From positions 109,296 through 173,295 of the forward strand of contig JBBDQN010000011.1 in the NCBI GenBank assembly GCA_040905905.1: DNA of 64,000 nt. The letters run 5' to 3'. Of this stretch, positions 15,459 to 23,996 are shown one piece after another. Each line of letters starts with the position of its first letter. Position 1 is the stretch's first letter. Position numbers and translations under genes: made by a program. The stretch comes from JAICND01 sp040905905. GTDB lineage: Bacteria > Actinomycetota > Acidimicrobiia > Spongiisociales > ZC4RG35. The notes beneath the pieces are model-generated. The model was not told where the DNA came from, searched no databases, and saw nothing but the letters and a program-made list of their open reading frames with translations.

Positions 15459-16693
15459 CCGGTTACCTGACCCAACAGTCGGGCAAACGCGCCCCGGCTT
15501 AAGATCGTTTCGGGGGTGAGATCGGTGTTGCAATCGCTGAGCAAACCTCTGGCAGCCAGATCGCCCCAGGCAACGGTCGGGTCCTCCAGCCAGTAGTTGG
15601 GTTCCGGAGTAGGGGAGGGCTCAACTTCCGCTTGATGGTTGACTGCCCACCGCAACATCCGGGTTGCCACGCCAGCGGTCAGCGGTTGGAGCGGACAGGT
15701 CCCTTCCAAACACGAGAAGGCATCGGCCAGCAGCGACTCGTCGGCGGTAAGAGTCAGATCGGGTCCTGGCAGTTGCAACGGGACTTCCACCTCCATTAGA
15801 GCGGAAGCCCATCGGCTGGCATCCTGAACTGAAATCGGATCCAGGGGACAGACTCTTGTACCCCAGGTGTCGCATGGGCTCAAGGCCCCGATAGAAGTCA
15901 GCAGCGCGAACATGTCCGCTTCGACGCGCTCTTCATCGTCTACGTAAGGAATCGTGAAGCTTCCCTCTACTCCTTCCAGAGCCGGCACGGCACCCCGCCG
16001 GCGGGCGGTGTGAAGGCTCCAGAGCGGATCGATCGCCACCCCACCCCGGGTGCGCAATTCGAAATGAAGGTGAGGGACAGTTGGTTCGGCGTTGCCCGAA
16101 TCACCCATCCAGCCGATTACCTGGCCCGCCGTCACCCGGGTTCCCACCTCGATGCCCGGACGGATCCCATTGCCACGGCCGTCATCGGTGCCGACGGTGT
16201 CGTTGTTGAGGTGCAAATAGAGCGAGATCCAGCCGTCGTTGTGGCGTAACTTGATCCAGCAGCATTCAGGTCCTGGCCCATGCACTTCTTCCACCACTCC
16301 ATTGGCAACTGCGATCAGCGGGGTTAGCCGGGGCGCAACGATGTCCACCCCGAGGTGACGTCGAGCCCCACCATCGCGAGCTTCTCCAAAGATCGATCCA
16401 ACTTTGCCGCCCAACACTGGAAATAACATTCGGTAGACGAAGCGGCACCGACGAGGAGGGGGAGGAGGTGCTTCGACCGGTGGCGCAGGTTCGGCCGGAG
16501 GAAGGACCGTGCCGTCCGTCGGGGGAGAAGCCATCGGGGGAGGTTCAGGGCCCGGAAGCGGAGCCAGGTCGGCGATCGTGGTCGGCCGGCAGGCCGCCTC
16601 GGCGCTTTCCATAGGAAACAGCACCGCGATCAAAGCGGCGAAAACGAAGAGCGCCAGGCTCCCCCGGATCCGCGCAGGGCTCGGTTTGGGCAT
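15422..16693 (-). CDS. Secreted M23 metallopeptidase with SLH-like C-terminus
   Basis: 423 residues. Signal peptide (about 1-33), then a proline-rich linker. An M23/LytM domain follows at about 95-235, with zinc motifs RRHLGVDIVAP and PHLHFEL plus the SLYLHL histidine. These enzymes cut peptidoglycan cross-bridges or activate amidases. The C-terminal 170 residues hold degenerate SLH-like units (DPISVQDASRWASALM; LAARGLLSDC...ILSRGAFARLLGQV), which could tether it to the wall. Several cysteines suit an exported protein. The 3' end overlaps the convergent aminotransferase gene. Confidence 0.82.
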   Translation of the reverse strand: MPKPSPARIRGSLALFVFAALIAVLFPMESAEAACRPTTIADLAPLPGPEPPPMASPPTDGTVLPPAEPAPPVEAPPPPPRRCRFVYRMLFPVLGGKVGSIFGEARDGGARRHLGVDIVAPRLTPLIAVANGVVEEVHGPGPECCWIKLRHNDGWISLYLHLNNDTVGTDDGRGNGIRPGIEVGTRVTAGQVIGWMGDSGNAEPTVPHLHFELRTRGGVAIDPLWSLHTARRRGAVPALEGVEGSFTIPYVDDEERVEADMFALLTSIGALSPCDTWGTRVCPLDPISVQDASRWASALMEVEVPLQLPGPDLTLTADESLLADAFSCLEGTCPLQPLTAGVATRMLRWAVNHQAEVEPSPTPEPNYWLEDPTVAWGDLAARGLLSDCNTDLTPETILSRGAFARLLGQVTGQLPIVVCDGVT

Positions 16694-16744
16694 GAGTTAA
16701 AGGTAACGGCTCCTTTGGAGGCCACTTGAGGGAAACCCGAGGCC

Positions 16745-18139
16745 TCAAAGCAACGCGGTAGCCACCGCCAGGAATCCGACGAACCCCAAGAGGTCGGTGA
16801 CTGTCGTCAGAAACAGGTTCGACCCCAGCGCCGGATCCAGACCCATCCGCCGCAGTAACAAGGGAATTCCGGACCCCGCCGCTCCGGCGATGATGAGGTT
16901 GGCGAGAGCGGCGATCGCCATGGCCGCCCCGATCTTGAGCGGGTCCCTGCCTCCGGTCAGGTCCTGCATGACATAGCCGAGGATGCCGGCGAGGAGGGCG
17001 ATGGCCAGACCGTTGATGCCACCGATCGCAGCTTCCCGCAGCACTACCCGCCCGTTGCCGGTTTGGGGTATCTCATCGGATGCCAAACCCCTGATGACGA
17101 CGGCAAGGCTCTGGGCGCCGGAATCGCCCCCGATTCGTGCGACCAGTGGCATCAGCGCAGCCAGCACAACGAAGTCGTTTAGAACCGGCTGGAATCGGCT
17201 TACGGCCAGGACGACAGATGTCGAGATGAGGACATCGAAGGCGATCCACGGGAGCCGGGCTTTGACTGAACTGCGCACTGAGCTGTGCACGCTTTCCTCC
17301 AAGCCTGCTCCCATAGCCGCCGCGAAGTCCTCCGAGGCCTCGTCCTGAATCGACTCGAGGGCAGTCTCAGTGGTGACGACACCGACCAGCGTCCCAGTCT
17401 CATCAACGACCGGTATCCCATAGAGGTGGTATTGCTGGATCAGTTCGTTGACTTCCTCGCGGTCTGCCGTGGCGAGGACTGATATCGGGTCCGCGACCAT
17501 CACCTCATCGACTCCTGCGCCCGGCCGCTTGAAGATCAAGTCACGGAAGGAAACCACGCCGGTAAGCCGATCGCGATCGTCGACGACGTAGACGTAGGCC
17601 AGATCCTCGAGCTCTTCGTGCAACTGACGGATGCGCTCGATCGCCTCTCCGGCGGTTATCCCCATCGGTAGCTTGGCAACGACCGTGGTCATGAGGCCAC
17701 CGGCCGAGTCGGGTGGGTATTCGAGCAATCGACGAACGTCGGCTGCGGCCTCGTCAGAGAGAAGATCGAGCAAGATCGCTGCCGTTTCGTCTTCGACTTC
17801 GCCGATCAGGTCGGCAGCGTCCTCGGGGCTCATCTCCTCGAGGACAGATGCCACCGCCGAGTGCGGAAGCTCTTCGAGGACCTCGACGGCTCGCTCGGGC
17901 TGGAGTTCGCTGAGGATCTCGGCCAGCTCTTTGATGTCGAGGTCCGAGAGGAGTTCGGTAAAAGCTTCGTCGGAAAGCTCTTCGAGGATGGCAGCCGCCG
18001 CTCCGGGAGCGGCCTCGGCCAGGGCTTCCCACTCTTCGCCGTGTCGGTCGAGATAGTCCTCGACGACCTCCGGTTGGCGGCGCGCCTGGGCGAGAAGCTG
18101 ACGAGCAAGTTGGCGAGGTGTGCGGAGTCGAAGCTTCAC
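16745..18139 (-). CDS. mgtE: MgtE-family magnesium transporter
   Basis: 464 residues. The acidic MgtE N-domain (about 1-130; repeated ELLSDLDIKELAEILSEL, VASVLEEMSPEDAADLI) is followed by two CBS domains (about 135-260) and five membrane segments. The family signature DPALGSNLFLTTVTD is in the last pair of helices. MgtE is a Mg2+-gated channel whose cytosolic domains sense intracellular Mg2+. GTG start at 18139. No Mg-sensing leader is seen in the 40-base gap to greA. Confidence 0.93.
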   Translation of the reverse strand: MKLRLRTPRQLARQLLAQARRQPEVVEDYLDRHGEEWEALAEAAPGAAAAILEELSDEAFTELLSDLDIKELAEILSELQPERAVEVLEELPHSAVASVLEEMSPEDAADLIGEVEDETAAILLDLLSDEAAADVRRLLEYPPDSAGGLMTTVVAKLPMGITAGEAIERIRQLHEELEDLAYVYVVDDRDRLTGVVSFRDLIFKRPGAGVDEVMVADPISVLATADREEVNELIQQYHLYGIPVVDETGTLVGVVTTETALESIQDEASEDFAAAMGAGLEESVHSSVRSSVKARLPWIAFDVLISTSVVLAVSRFQPVLNDFVVLAALMPLVARIGGDSGAQSLAVVIRGLASDEIPQTGNGRVVLREAAIGGINGLAIALLAGILGYVMQDLTGGRDPLKIGAAMAIAALANLIIAGAAGSGIPLLLRRMGLDPALGSNLFLTTVTDLLGFVGFLAVATALL

Positions 18140-18179
18140 CTAAATCGACCTTCGAAGGGCCGTTGAAGCGTACCGAGTG

Positions 18180-18656
18180 CTAGTCGCGGAAAGGTCGCAC
18201 TGCCTTGATCTCGACTGTAAAGGTCTGCCCGGCCACTTCATAGGTCGCCTGGTCTCCGACCTTCTTGTCGGTGAGTGCCTTGCCCAAGGGACTGTCGGGT
18301 GAGGCCATGATGTAGCCATCCACCTTGTTGGCCCGGTTGGCGACGAAATATTCCGTCTCGTCACCGTCGCCGTCTATCACCGTCACCACCGAGCCGCTGG
18401 CGACCACTCCCTCGTCGGAAGCTTCGCGAACCTCGGCGGTGTCCACGAGGGCCTGGAGCTGGCGGATCCTTGCCTCCATCAGTCCCTGGTCGTTCTTGGC
18501 GGCGTCGTAGTCGCCGTTCTCCCGGAGGTCGCCATGTGACCGCGCCTCGGCCAGCCGGCCTTCAATCTGGCGTCGGCCTTCGGTCTTGAGGTGTTCGAGC
18601 TCAGCAATCAGCTTCTGGTGGGCTGAGGGGGTAAGCCAGGTGCTGGTTTCGGTCAT
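18180..18656 (-). CDS. greA: Transcript cleavage factor GreA
   Basis: 158 residues, standard length. N-terminal antiparallel coiled coil (about 1-80) with the acidic tip GDLRENGDYDAAK near residue 43, which enters the RNA polymerase secondary channel to rescue backtracked complexes. The C-terminal FKBP-like domain ends SPLGKALTDKKVGD...TFTVEIKAV. Divergent from selD with 37 bases between starts. Confidence 0.94.
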   Translation of the reverse strand: MTETSTWLTPSAHQKLIAELEHLKTEGRRQIEGRLAEARSHGDLRENGDYDAAKNDQGLMEARIRQLQALVDTAEVREASDEGVVASGSVVTVIDGDGDETEYFVANRANKVDGYIMASPDSPLGKALTDKKVGDQATYEVAGQTFTVEIKAVRPFRD

Positions 18657-18693
18657 GGGAACGATCAGCTTAGGTCGGTGCCAGAATCAGGCC

Positions 18694-19707
18694 ATGCCTG
18701 CGATCCGAATGAGTCAATACAGCCACGGCGCGGGATGTGCCTGCAAGCTCAGCTCGGCCGAGCTCAGCCAGATTCTGGGGCCGTTGCGGGGTCACCCCTC
18801 CACCCGCCACTCCGACCTTTTGGTCGGTTTCGGCAGTTCCGACGACGCCGGCGTCTATCGAATGAGAGACGGAAGTGCTCTCGTGCAGACGGTGGACTTT
18901 TTTGCCCCGGTGGTTGATGATCCTTTCGACTGGGGGCGAATAGCGGCTGCCAACGCCCTCTCCGATGTTTACGCCATGGGTGGCCGCCCGCTCACTGCCC
19001 TCCAAGTCCTTGGTTGGCCACGGGACAAGATCCCATTCGACGTGGCGGCTTCGGTCCAACAGGGCGGGGCCGAGATCATGGCGAAGGCCGGCGCCACCAT
19101 CGTGGGCGGCCACTCCATCGACGCTCCTGAGCCGATCTACGGGTTCGCCGTCACCGGTGTTGTTGGTGAGGGGAGTTATGTCTCGAATGCCGGGGCGCAG
19201 GTGGGTGACTTCATCGTCCTCACCAAGCCCTTGGGCATCGGCATCATCACGACAGCCATCAAACGCGATGCCTGTCCACCTGAACTGGCCGCAAAGGCAG
19301 TGTCGCTCATGATCGAGCTCAATGGACCCGCTTCCGAAGCCATGGTCGACGCGGGAGCGCACGCCGCCACCGATGTAACCGGCTTCGGCCTCTTGGGACA
19401 TCTCCGCGAGATGTTGGTGGCATCGACGGTCGGCGCCCGTATCGATTTGAGGGCAGTCCCGATCCTTCCGGGCGTGCGAGAGTTGTGCGGCGACGGCTTT
19501 TTCCCCGGAGGCAGCGGTCGCAATCTCGACGCCGCCCTGGCCTATACGGGCGGAGCCGGAGACACGATCGACCGCAAGATCCTGTCGGACGCCCAGACCA
19601 GCGGTGGGCTCCTCATCGCTTTGTCCGGCGCGGATGCGGGGTCGATACCAGGAGGCGCGGTGATCGGTGAAATCGTTGCGGGGCCAGCCAGGATCGAACT
19701 GGTCTAG
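18694..19707 (+). CDS. selD: Selenide, water dikinase (selenophosphate synthetase)
   Basis: 337 residues. Makes selenophosphate from selenide and ATP, the selenium donor for selenocysteine or 2-selenouridine. The catalytic loop is GAGCACKLSS (about residues 12-21), with Cys at the position that is Sec in some homologues. The ATP-binding DDAGVYR, VGGHSIDAPEP and TDVTGFGLLGHLREM blocks follow. ATG 18694 is used; ATG 18709 is possible. selA, selB and selC are not in the window, but two candidate selenoprotein genes are (29576 and 62146). Its stop shares CTAG with the stop of the convergent kinase. Confidence 0.93.
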   Translation: MPAIRMSQYSHGAGCACKLSSAELSQILGPLRGHPSTRHSDLLVGFGSSDDAGVYRMRDGSALVQTVDFFAPVVDDPFDWGRIAAANALSDVYAMGGRPLTALQVLGWPRDKIPFDVAASVQQGGAEIMAKAGATIVGGHSIDAPEPIYGFAVTGVVGEGSYVSNAGAQVGDFIVLTKPLGIGIITTAIKRDACPPELAAKAVSLMIELNGPASEAMVDAGAHAATDVTGFGLLGHLREMLVASTVGARIDLRAVPILPGVRELCGDGFFPGGSGRNLDAALAYTGGAGDTIDRKILSDAQTSGGLLIALSGADAGSIPGGAVIGEIVAGPARIELV

Positions 19708-21353
19708 GCGCGGTCGGGAACCGGTTCCCGTGGTCGAGGGGTGGGCGGCGGGCCCGGGTGGGCGATGATGCGCGCAAGCGGGCTATGCACTGCGATCGAT
19801 TCCGTCACTTCGGCGGAACGTGGAATCAGCATGGTGAAGGTTGATCCCTGCCCGACCTCACTCGTGACTTGAATGGAGCCGCCGTGCGCCGTGGCCACGT
19901 ACTTCACAAGCCAGAGACCGATCCCGGTCCCGGGGATCGTCCCGCTGATCGAGCTCCGAAAGAAGCGATCGAAGATGTGGGCCTGCTCGTCGGCCGGGAT
20001 GCCTATCCCGGAATCTCTGACCTCGATCACAGCCTCCAGCTCTGTCAGGTGGCAGCTCAACTCGACCACGCCCTCGGGAGGTGTGAACTTGATCGCGTTA
20101 GAGATGAGGTTATCGATGGCCTGCGCTATCCGGGTTCGATCGCCCACGATCGTCATGCGTTCACAAGGCGAGAACTCGAGCGTGACTTTCTTGTCCTTCG
20201 CCGGCGGAATCGCCGACTCGAAAGCTTCCCGTAAAAGCTCGGCTAGCGAAAATGGTGCCTTGTCTAGCTTCAAAATGCCTGCCTCGATCCTGGCCGCCAG
20301 GAGCAGGTCATCGACCATGCGGCTGAGGCGCTTGGCGTTGCGGGCCACGACCTGGAGGAACTCCTCTTGCTCTCCACTGAGAGGTCCTAGCCCACCGTCC
20401 GTGACGAGTTCGGTATAACCGATTATGGCCGTGAGGGGGGTGCGCAGCTCGTGTGAGACCGTCGCCACGAAATGATCCTTGAGCCGATCCAGCTCCCGTA
20501 ACTGTTCGTTCTGGGCGCCGATCTCGAGGTTGTTGGCCTCGAGGGTCTTGAGTGATTGAGTCTGCTTGCGGACCATCTCATTGAAGGTTGCTGTCAGGCG
20601 GCCCATCTCGTCGTCGTGAATTGTCACCAGAGGCGGGGGCTCGATCCCGGCGGCGATGCTCTCGGCGGCGCTGGCCAGGCGGCGAGCGGGAAGGGCAATC
20701 CGGCGCTCGACCGTCCCCATAGCGGCGAACATGATTGCCGCGGCGAGAGCTCCAATGCCGAGGCTGGTGGCTCTGGCGCCCTCGATCGCTGCCTCGATCT
20801 CCCGTTGGTTGGCCGCAATCTCTGTCTGGGTGAGCGGGGTGATGACGTCATCGAGTGTCGAGTTGATGGCATCGCGCAGCACGTGAAAGCGGACCAGATA
20901 GGACGCAAGAGTGTTCTCCCAGACGACGATCTCTTCAAAGGTGCCATCCACCATCAAGCGTTCGCGGCGATCGGCAGCATCGAGAAGCCTGCCTGCCTGG
21001 CGGATAAGATCGTCGAACTGACGGCTGGCGGTGGCGGCCAGTTGCAAGAGCTCGGCGCTGGAGGCCGTGTTGGTAAAGGAAGCAAGCCCATCGTTGAATT
21101 GCGCCTCAGCCGCTGCCAGCTGCTTCTCGAACTCTGGGTCCGGCCCGGCGACGTAGGCGGTAGCCAGAAGTGCAGTTTCATCGGCGGCCGTTGTCATGCG
21201 GTCGGTGGCCTCGTCGCGGACCAAGGTCTCGTTGGCCAGGGCCAGGCTGTGATCGGCCAGTTCGCGAAGGGAATAGTTGAAAAACACGGTCCTGCCTGCC
21301 AGCACCACGAAGAACAGGGCGAAAACCAACAGCAGGCGGCGTGAAATGGTCAT
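19704..21353 (-). CDS. Membrane sensor histidine kinase
   Basis: 549 residues. TM1 at about 6-25, an extracytoplasmic four-helix-like sensor (about 26-190), TM2 near 195-212, a HAMP linker and coiled coil, then HisKA with VSHELRTPLTAIIGYTELV near residue 300. The HATPase domain has N (NLISNAIKF), G1 DSGIGIPADE and G2 GTGIGLWLVK. It ends in a 45-residue proline-rich tail after the ATPase domain. No response regulator gene is adjacent, so it is an orphan and its signal is unknown. Confidence 0.9.
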   Translation of the reverse strand: MTISRRLLLVFALFFVVLAGRTVFFNYSLRELADHSLALANETLVRDEATDRMTTAADETALLATAYVAGPDPEFEKQLAAAEAQFNDGLASFTNTASSAELLQLAATASRQFDDLIRQAGRLLDAADRRERLMVDGTFEEIVVWENTLASYLVRFHVLRDAINSTLDDVITPLTQTEIAANQREIEAAIEGARATSLGIGALAAAIMFAAMGTVERRIALPARRLASAAESIAAGIEPPPLVTIHDDEMGRLTATFNEMVRKQTQSLKTLEANNLEIGAQNEQLRELDRLKDHFVATVSHELRTPLTAIIGYTELVTDGGLGPLSGEQEEFLQVVARNAKRLSRMVDDLLLAARIEAGILKLDKAPFSLAELLREAFESAIPPAKDKKVTLEFSPCERMTIVGDRTRIAQAIDNLISNAIKFTPPEGVVELSCHLTELEAVIEVRDSGIGIPADEQAHIFDRFFRSSISGTIPGTGIGLWLVKYVATAHGGSIQVTSEVGQGSTFTMLIPRSAEVTESIAVHSPLARIIAHPGPPPTPRPREPVPDRA

Positions 21354-21449
21354 GAATTTGGGGAGCCGGGTGGCTCACTAAGAGTGTCGGCCTGGATGAC
21401 GCCGACTTGATAGGAGAGGGGGGCCGGATCCGCCCTTAAGAAACCCCGA

Positions 21450-23459
21450 TCAGCCGACAGCCTGGGTGATCTGGCGCAGTTCTCGCTTGAGTTCGTTGAC
21501 CTCGTCCCGGAGCCGGGCGGCGTATTCGAATCGCAGTTCCTTGGCGGCTTGATGCATCTCTTCTTCGAGCGAAAGGATCAGCCGGGTGAGGTCATCACCT
21601 TCGAGGTTGAGCGGTTGGCGGGGGGCAACATCGCGCCGACGACGATCGCCGGTAGGAGCCTCCGAAGAAACCAGTTGAAGTATGTCGGAAACGCGTTTTC
21701 GTACCGTTTGCGGATCGATCCCGCGTTCGGCGTTGTATTCGGCTTGCAGGTGGCGCCGACGGTTGGTCTCGTTGATCGCCTTTTGCATCGACTTGGTGAC
21801 CTGGTCGGCGTACATGATCACCTGTCCCTCGACGTTTCGCGCGGCCCGACCGATGATCTGAATCAGAGATGTCTCCGACCGGAGGAAGCCCTCTTTGTCG
21901 GCGTCGAGGATTGCGACCAGTGAAACTTCCGGTAGGTCGAGTCCTTCTCGCAGCAGGTTGATGCCGACGAGGACGTCGAACTCGCCCAGCCGTAGCTCGC
22001 GGAGGATGGCAACCCTCTCCAATGTGTCGATCTCAGAGTGGAGGTAACGGGCCCTCACTCCCATCTCTAGGAGATAGTCGGTCAGGTCTTCGGCCATCTT
22101 CTTGGTGAGGGTGGTGACCAGGACTCTTTGATCGCCAGCCGCCCGCAGCCTGATTTCGTGCAAAAGGTCGTCGATCTGGCCGCGGGTGGGTCGAACCACC
22201 ACTTCGGGGTCGACCAGCCCGGTCGGGCGGACGATCTGTTCGACCACCTGTGTGGATCGATCCAGTTCAAAAGCCGATGGTGTGGCCGAAAGGAAGATGA
22301 TCTGTTGGGCCTTGTCCAGCCACTCGTCGAATCGCAATGGTCGGTTGTCGAGCGCCGAAGGCAGACGGAAGCCGTGCTCGACCAACATGGTCTTACGGCT
22401 GCGATCACCCTCGTACTGGCCACCGATTTGTGGGACCGTCACGTGGGACTCGTCGATGATGGTCAGGTAATCATCAGGGAAGTAGTCGAGGAGCGTGTAA
22501 GGCGCATCGCCGGGAGACCTGCCGTCGAGGTGGCGTGAGTAGTTCTCAATCCCTGTGCAAAACCCGACCTCGCGGAGCATCTCGAGGTCATAGGCGGTGC
22601 GCATGCGGAGCCTTTGCGCTTCCAGCATCTTGCCGGTCCTCTCGAGGACGGCGAGCCGGTCGGCGAGCTCCTCCTCGATGGCGGCCGTGGCCTTCGCCAA
22701 GCGTTTGCGTTCGGTGACATAGTGGGTGGCTGGGAACACGAACACCTCCGACAGTTCCTCGATCACCTCTCCCGTGACCGGGTTCATGCGGAGAATCCGC
22801 TCGACCTCGTCTCCGAAGTAGGAGACACGGATGACCGTCTCTTCGTATGAAGGGAGTACCTCGAGTGTGTCGCCTTTCACCCTGAACTTGCCCCGGATGA
22901 GATTGACCTCGTTGCGTTCGTAGCCGATGTCGATCAGCCGACGGATCGCCACCGACATCGGATACTCGACCCCGCGGTGAAGGCGGAGAAGCTGGCCCTC
23001 GTATTGATCGGGCGAACCGAGACCGTAGATGCACGAGACCGAGGCGACGATGATCACGTCCTTGCGTACAAGCAGCGCCGAGGTGGCGGCGTGGCGGAGC
23101 CGGTCGATCTCGTCGTTGACCGTGGCGTCCTTTTCGATATAGGTGTCGGTCTGAGGTATGTATGCCTCAGGCTGGTAGTAGTCGTAGTAGGAGACGAAGT
23201 ACTCGACCCGGTTCTCCGGGAAGAATTGCCGGAACTCGTTGGCGAGCTGGGCGCCCAGGGCTTTGTTAGGGGCGACGACAATGGTCGGTCGTTGCACAGC
23301 CTCAATGGTCCAGGCAATCGTTGCCGACTTGCCCGAGCCGGTGATGCCCAGCAACGTCTGGAAACGATCGCCACGCTCGACGCCTTCGGCCAGCAAGCCA
23401 ATGGCTTTCGGTTGATCACCCGCAGGCTGGAAATCCGAATAGACCTTGAAGGCGGGCAT
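21450..23459 (-). CDS. uvrB: Excinuclease ABC subunit B
   Basis: 669 residues. Damage-verifying helicase-like subunit of nucleotide excision repair. Walker A GITGSGKSA near residue 38, the beta-hairpin YYDYYQPEAYIPQTDTYIE near 92, DESHVT, QIIGRAARN and a C-terminal UVR motif (LEEEMHQAAKELRFEYAARL) are all present. ATG 23459 gives the family-typical MPAFKVYSDFQPAGDQP start; TACACT ends 7 bases before it. A longer in-frame reading upstream runs through the 52-bp palindromic repeat and is rejected. Confidence 0.96.
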   Translation of the reverse strand: MPAFKVYSDFQPAGDQPKAIGLLAEGVERGDRFQTLLGITGSGKSATIAWTIEAVQRPTIVVAPNKALGAQLANEFRQFFPENRVEYFVSYYDYYQPEAYIPQTDTYIEKDATVNDEIDRLRHAATSALLVRKDVIIVASVSCIYGLGSPDQYEGQLLRLHRGVEYPMSVAIRRLIDIGYERNEVNLIRGKFRVKGDTLEVLPSYEETVIRVSYFGDEVERILRMNPVTGEVIEELSEVFVFPATHYVTERKRLAKATAAIEEELADRLAVLERTGKMLEAQRLRMRTAYDLEMLREVGFCTGIENYSRHLDGRSPGDAPYTLLDYFPDDYLTIIDESHVTVPQIGGQYEGDRSRKTMLVEHGFRLPSALDNRPLRFDEWLDKAQQIIFLSATPSAFELDRSTQVVEQIVRPTGLVDPEVVVRPTRGQIDDLLHEIRLRAAGDQRVLVTTLTKKMAEDLTDYLLEMGVRARYLHSEIDTLERVAILRELRLGEFDVLVGINLLREGLDLPEVSLVAILDADKEGFLRSETSLIQIIGRAARNVEGQVIMYADQVTKSMQKAINETNRRRHLQAEYNAERGIDPQTVRKRVSDILQLVSSEAPTGDRRRRDVAPRQPLNLEGDDLTRLILSLEEEMHQAAKELRFEYAARLRDEVNELKRELRQITQAVG

Positions 23460-23495
23460 CACCCGAAGTGTACGGAGCGTGCGGGACAAGAAATC

Positions 23496-23547
23496 GCGAA
23501 CCCAGGGTTGTAGAGCCCACTTATGGGTCCGTGAACCCGGGGTTCGC
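23496..23547. repeat. 52-bp triple palindrome, copy A (upstream of uvrB)
   Basis: Outer arms GCGAACCCAGGGTT and AACCCGGGGTTCGC are inverted with one mismatch; each arm is itself an AACCC-N-GGGTT palindrome. The centre is GCCCACTTATGGGT. It differs from copy B at 47092 at 3 of 52 positions. It lies 37 bases upstream of the uvrB start and 24 upstream of the divergent ferredoxin start. Confidence 0.85.
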
Positions 23548-23570
23548 GGTTCGTCACTAGCGTCGCGCCC

Positions 23571-23996
23571 ATGGAAGCCCCTGAGCGCCTGCAAACCATC
23601 GCTGGTGCCCTCTCCATCGGCCGGGCACAACGGCATGTTTTTCTTTGTGCTGAGCAGACCGACCCCAAGTGCGCCACCTTCGCCGAGTCTTCTGCCGTGT
23701 GGAAGTACCTCAAGGCTGCTCTCAAGGAACTTGATCTCACTTCCGCTCCCCCCAAATGGCATGGCAACCCCGAGGCCGAGGTCTATCCCGTTTCCCCCGG
23801 ATCCGGATCGGTACTGAGGACCAAGGTCGACTGCTTCCGTGTATGCGAACAGGGTCCGATCTGCGTCGTTTACCCCGAGGGCACCTGGTATCGAGCCGTA
23901 ACCGTCGAGGTGATGGAGCGAATCATCCAGGAGCACCTGATCGGGGGAAAGCCCGTCTCGGAGCATGTATTTTTCGTCGGCGAGTTGAAGCCATGA
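23571..23996 (+). CDS. Thioredoxin-like [2Fe-2S] ferredoxin-domain protein
   Basis: 141 residues of the thioredoxin-fold ferredoxin type, cytoplasmic electron carriers. Four cysteines sit in the family pattern: RHVFLCAEQTDPKC (residues 21-34) and VDCFRVCEQGPICVVYP (about 87-103). VWKYLKAALKEL and the YPEGTWYR strand complete the signature. TAGCGT ends 7 bases before the ATG, so the mRNA is probably leaderless. The stop overlaps the hydrolase start (ATGA). Redox partner unknown. Confidence 0.85.
   Translation: MEAPERLQTIAGALSIGRAQRHVFLCAEQTDPKCATFAESSAVWKYLKAALKELDLTSAPPKWHGNPEAEVYPVSPGSGSVLRTKVDCFRVCEQGPICVVYPEGTWYRAVTVEVMERIIQEHLIGGKPVSEHVFFVGELKP

Noticed and set aside
23496..23547. LexA/SOS box upstream of uvrB
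   Set aside because: The GAAC and GTTC half-sites are separated by five bases, not the four seen in the perfect dinB box, and the element is much longer.
21450..23966. 838-residue N-terminally extended UvrB
   Set aside because: The extension is antisense to the ferredoxin gene and reads through the palindromic repeat; the family start is at 23459.
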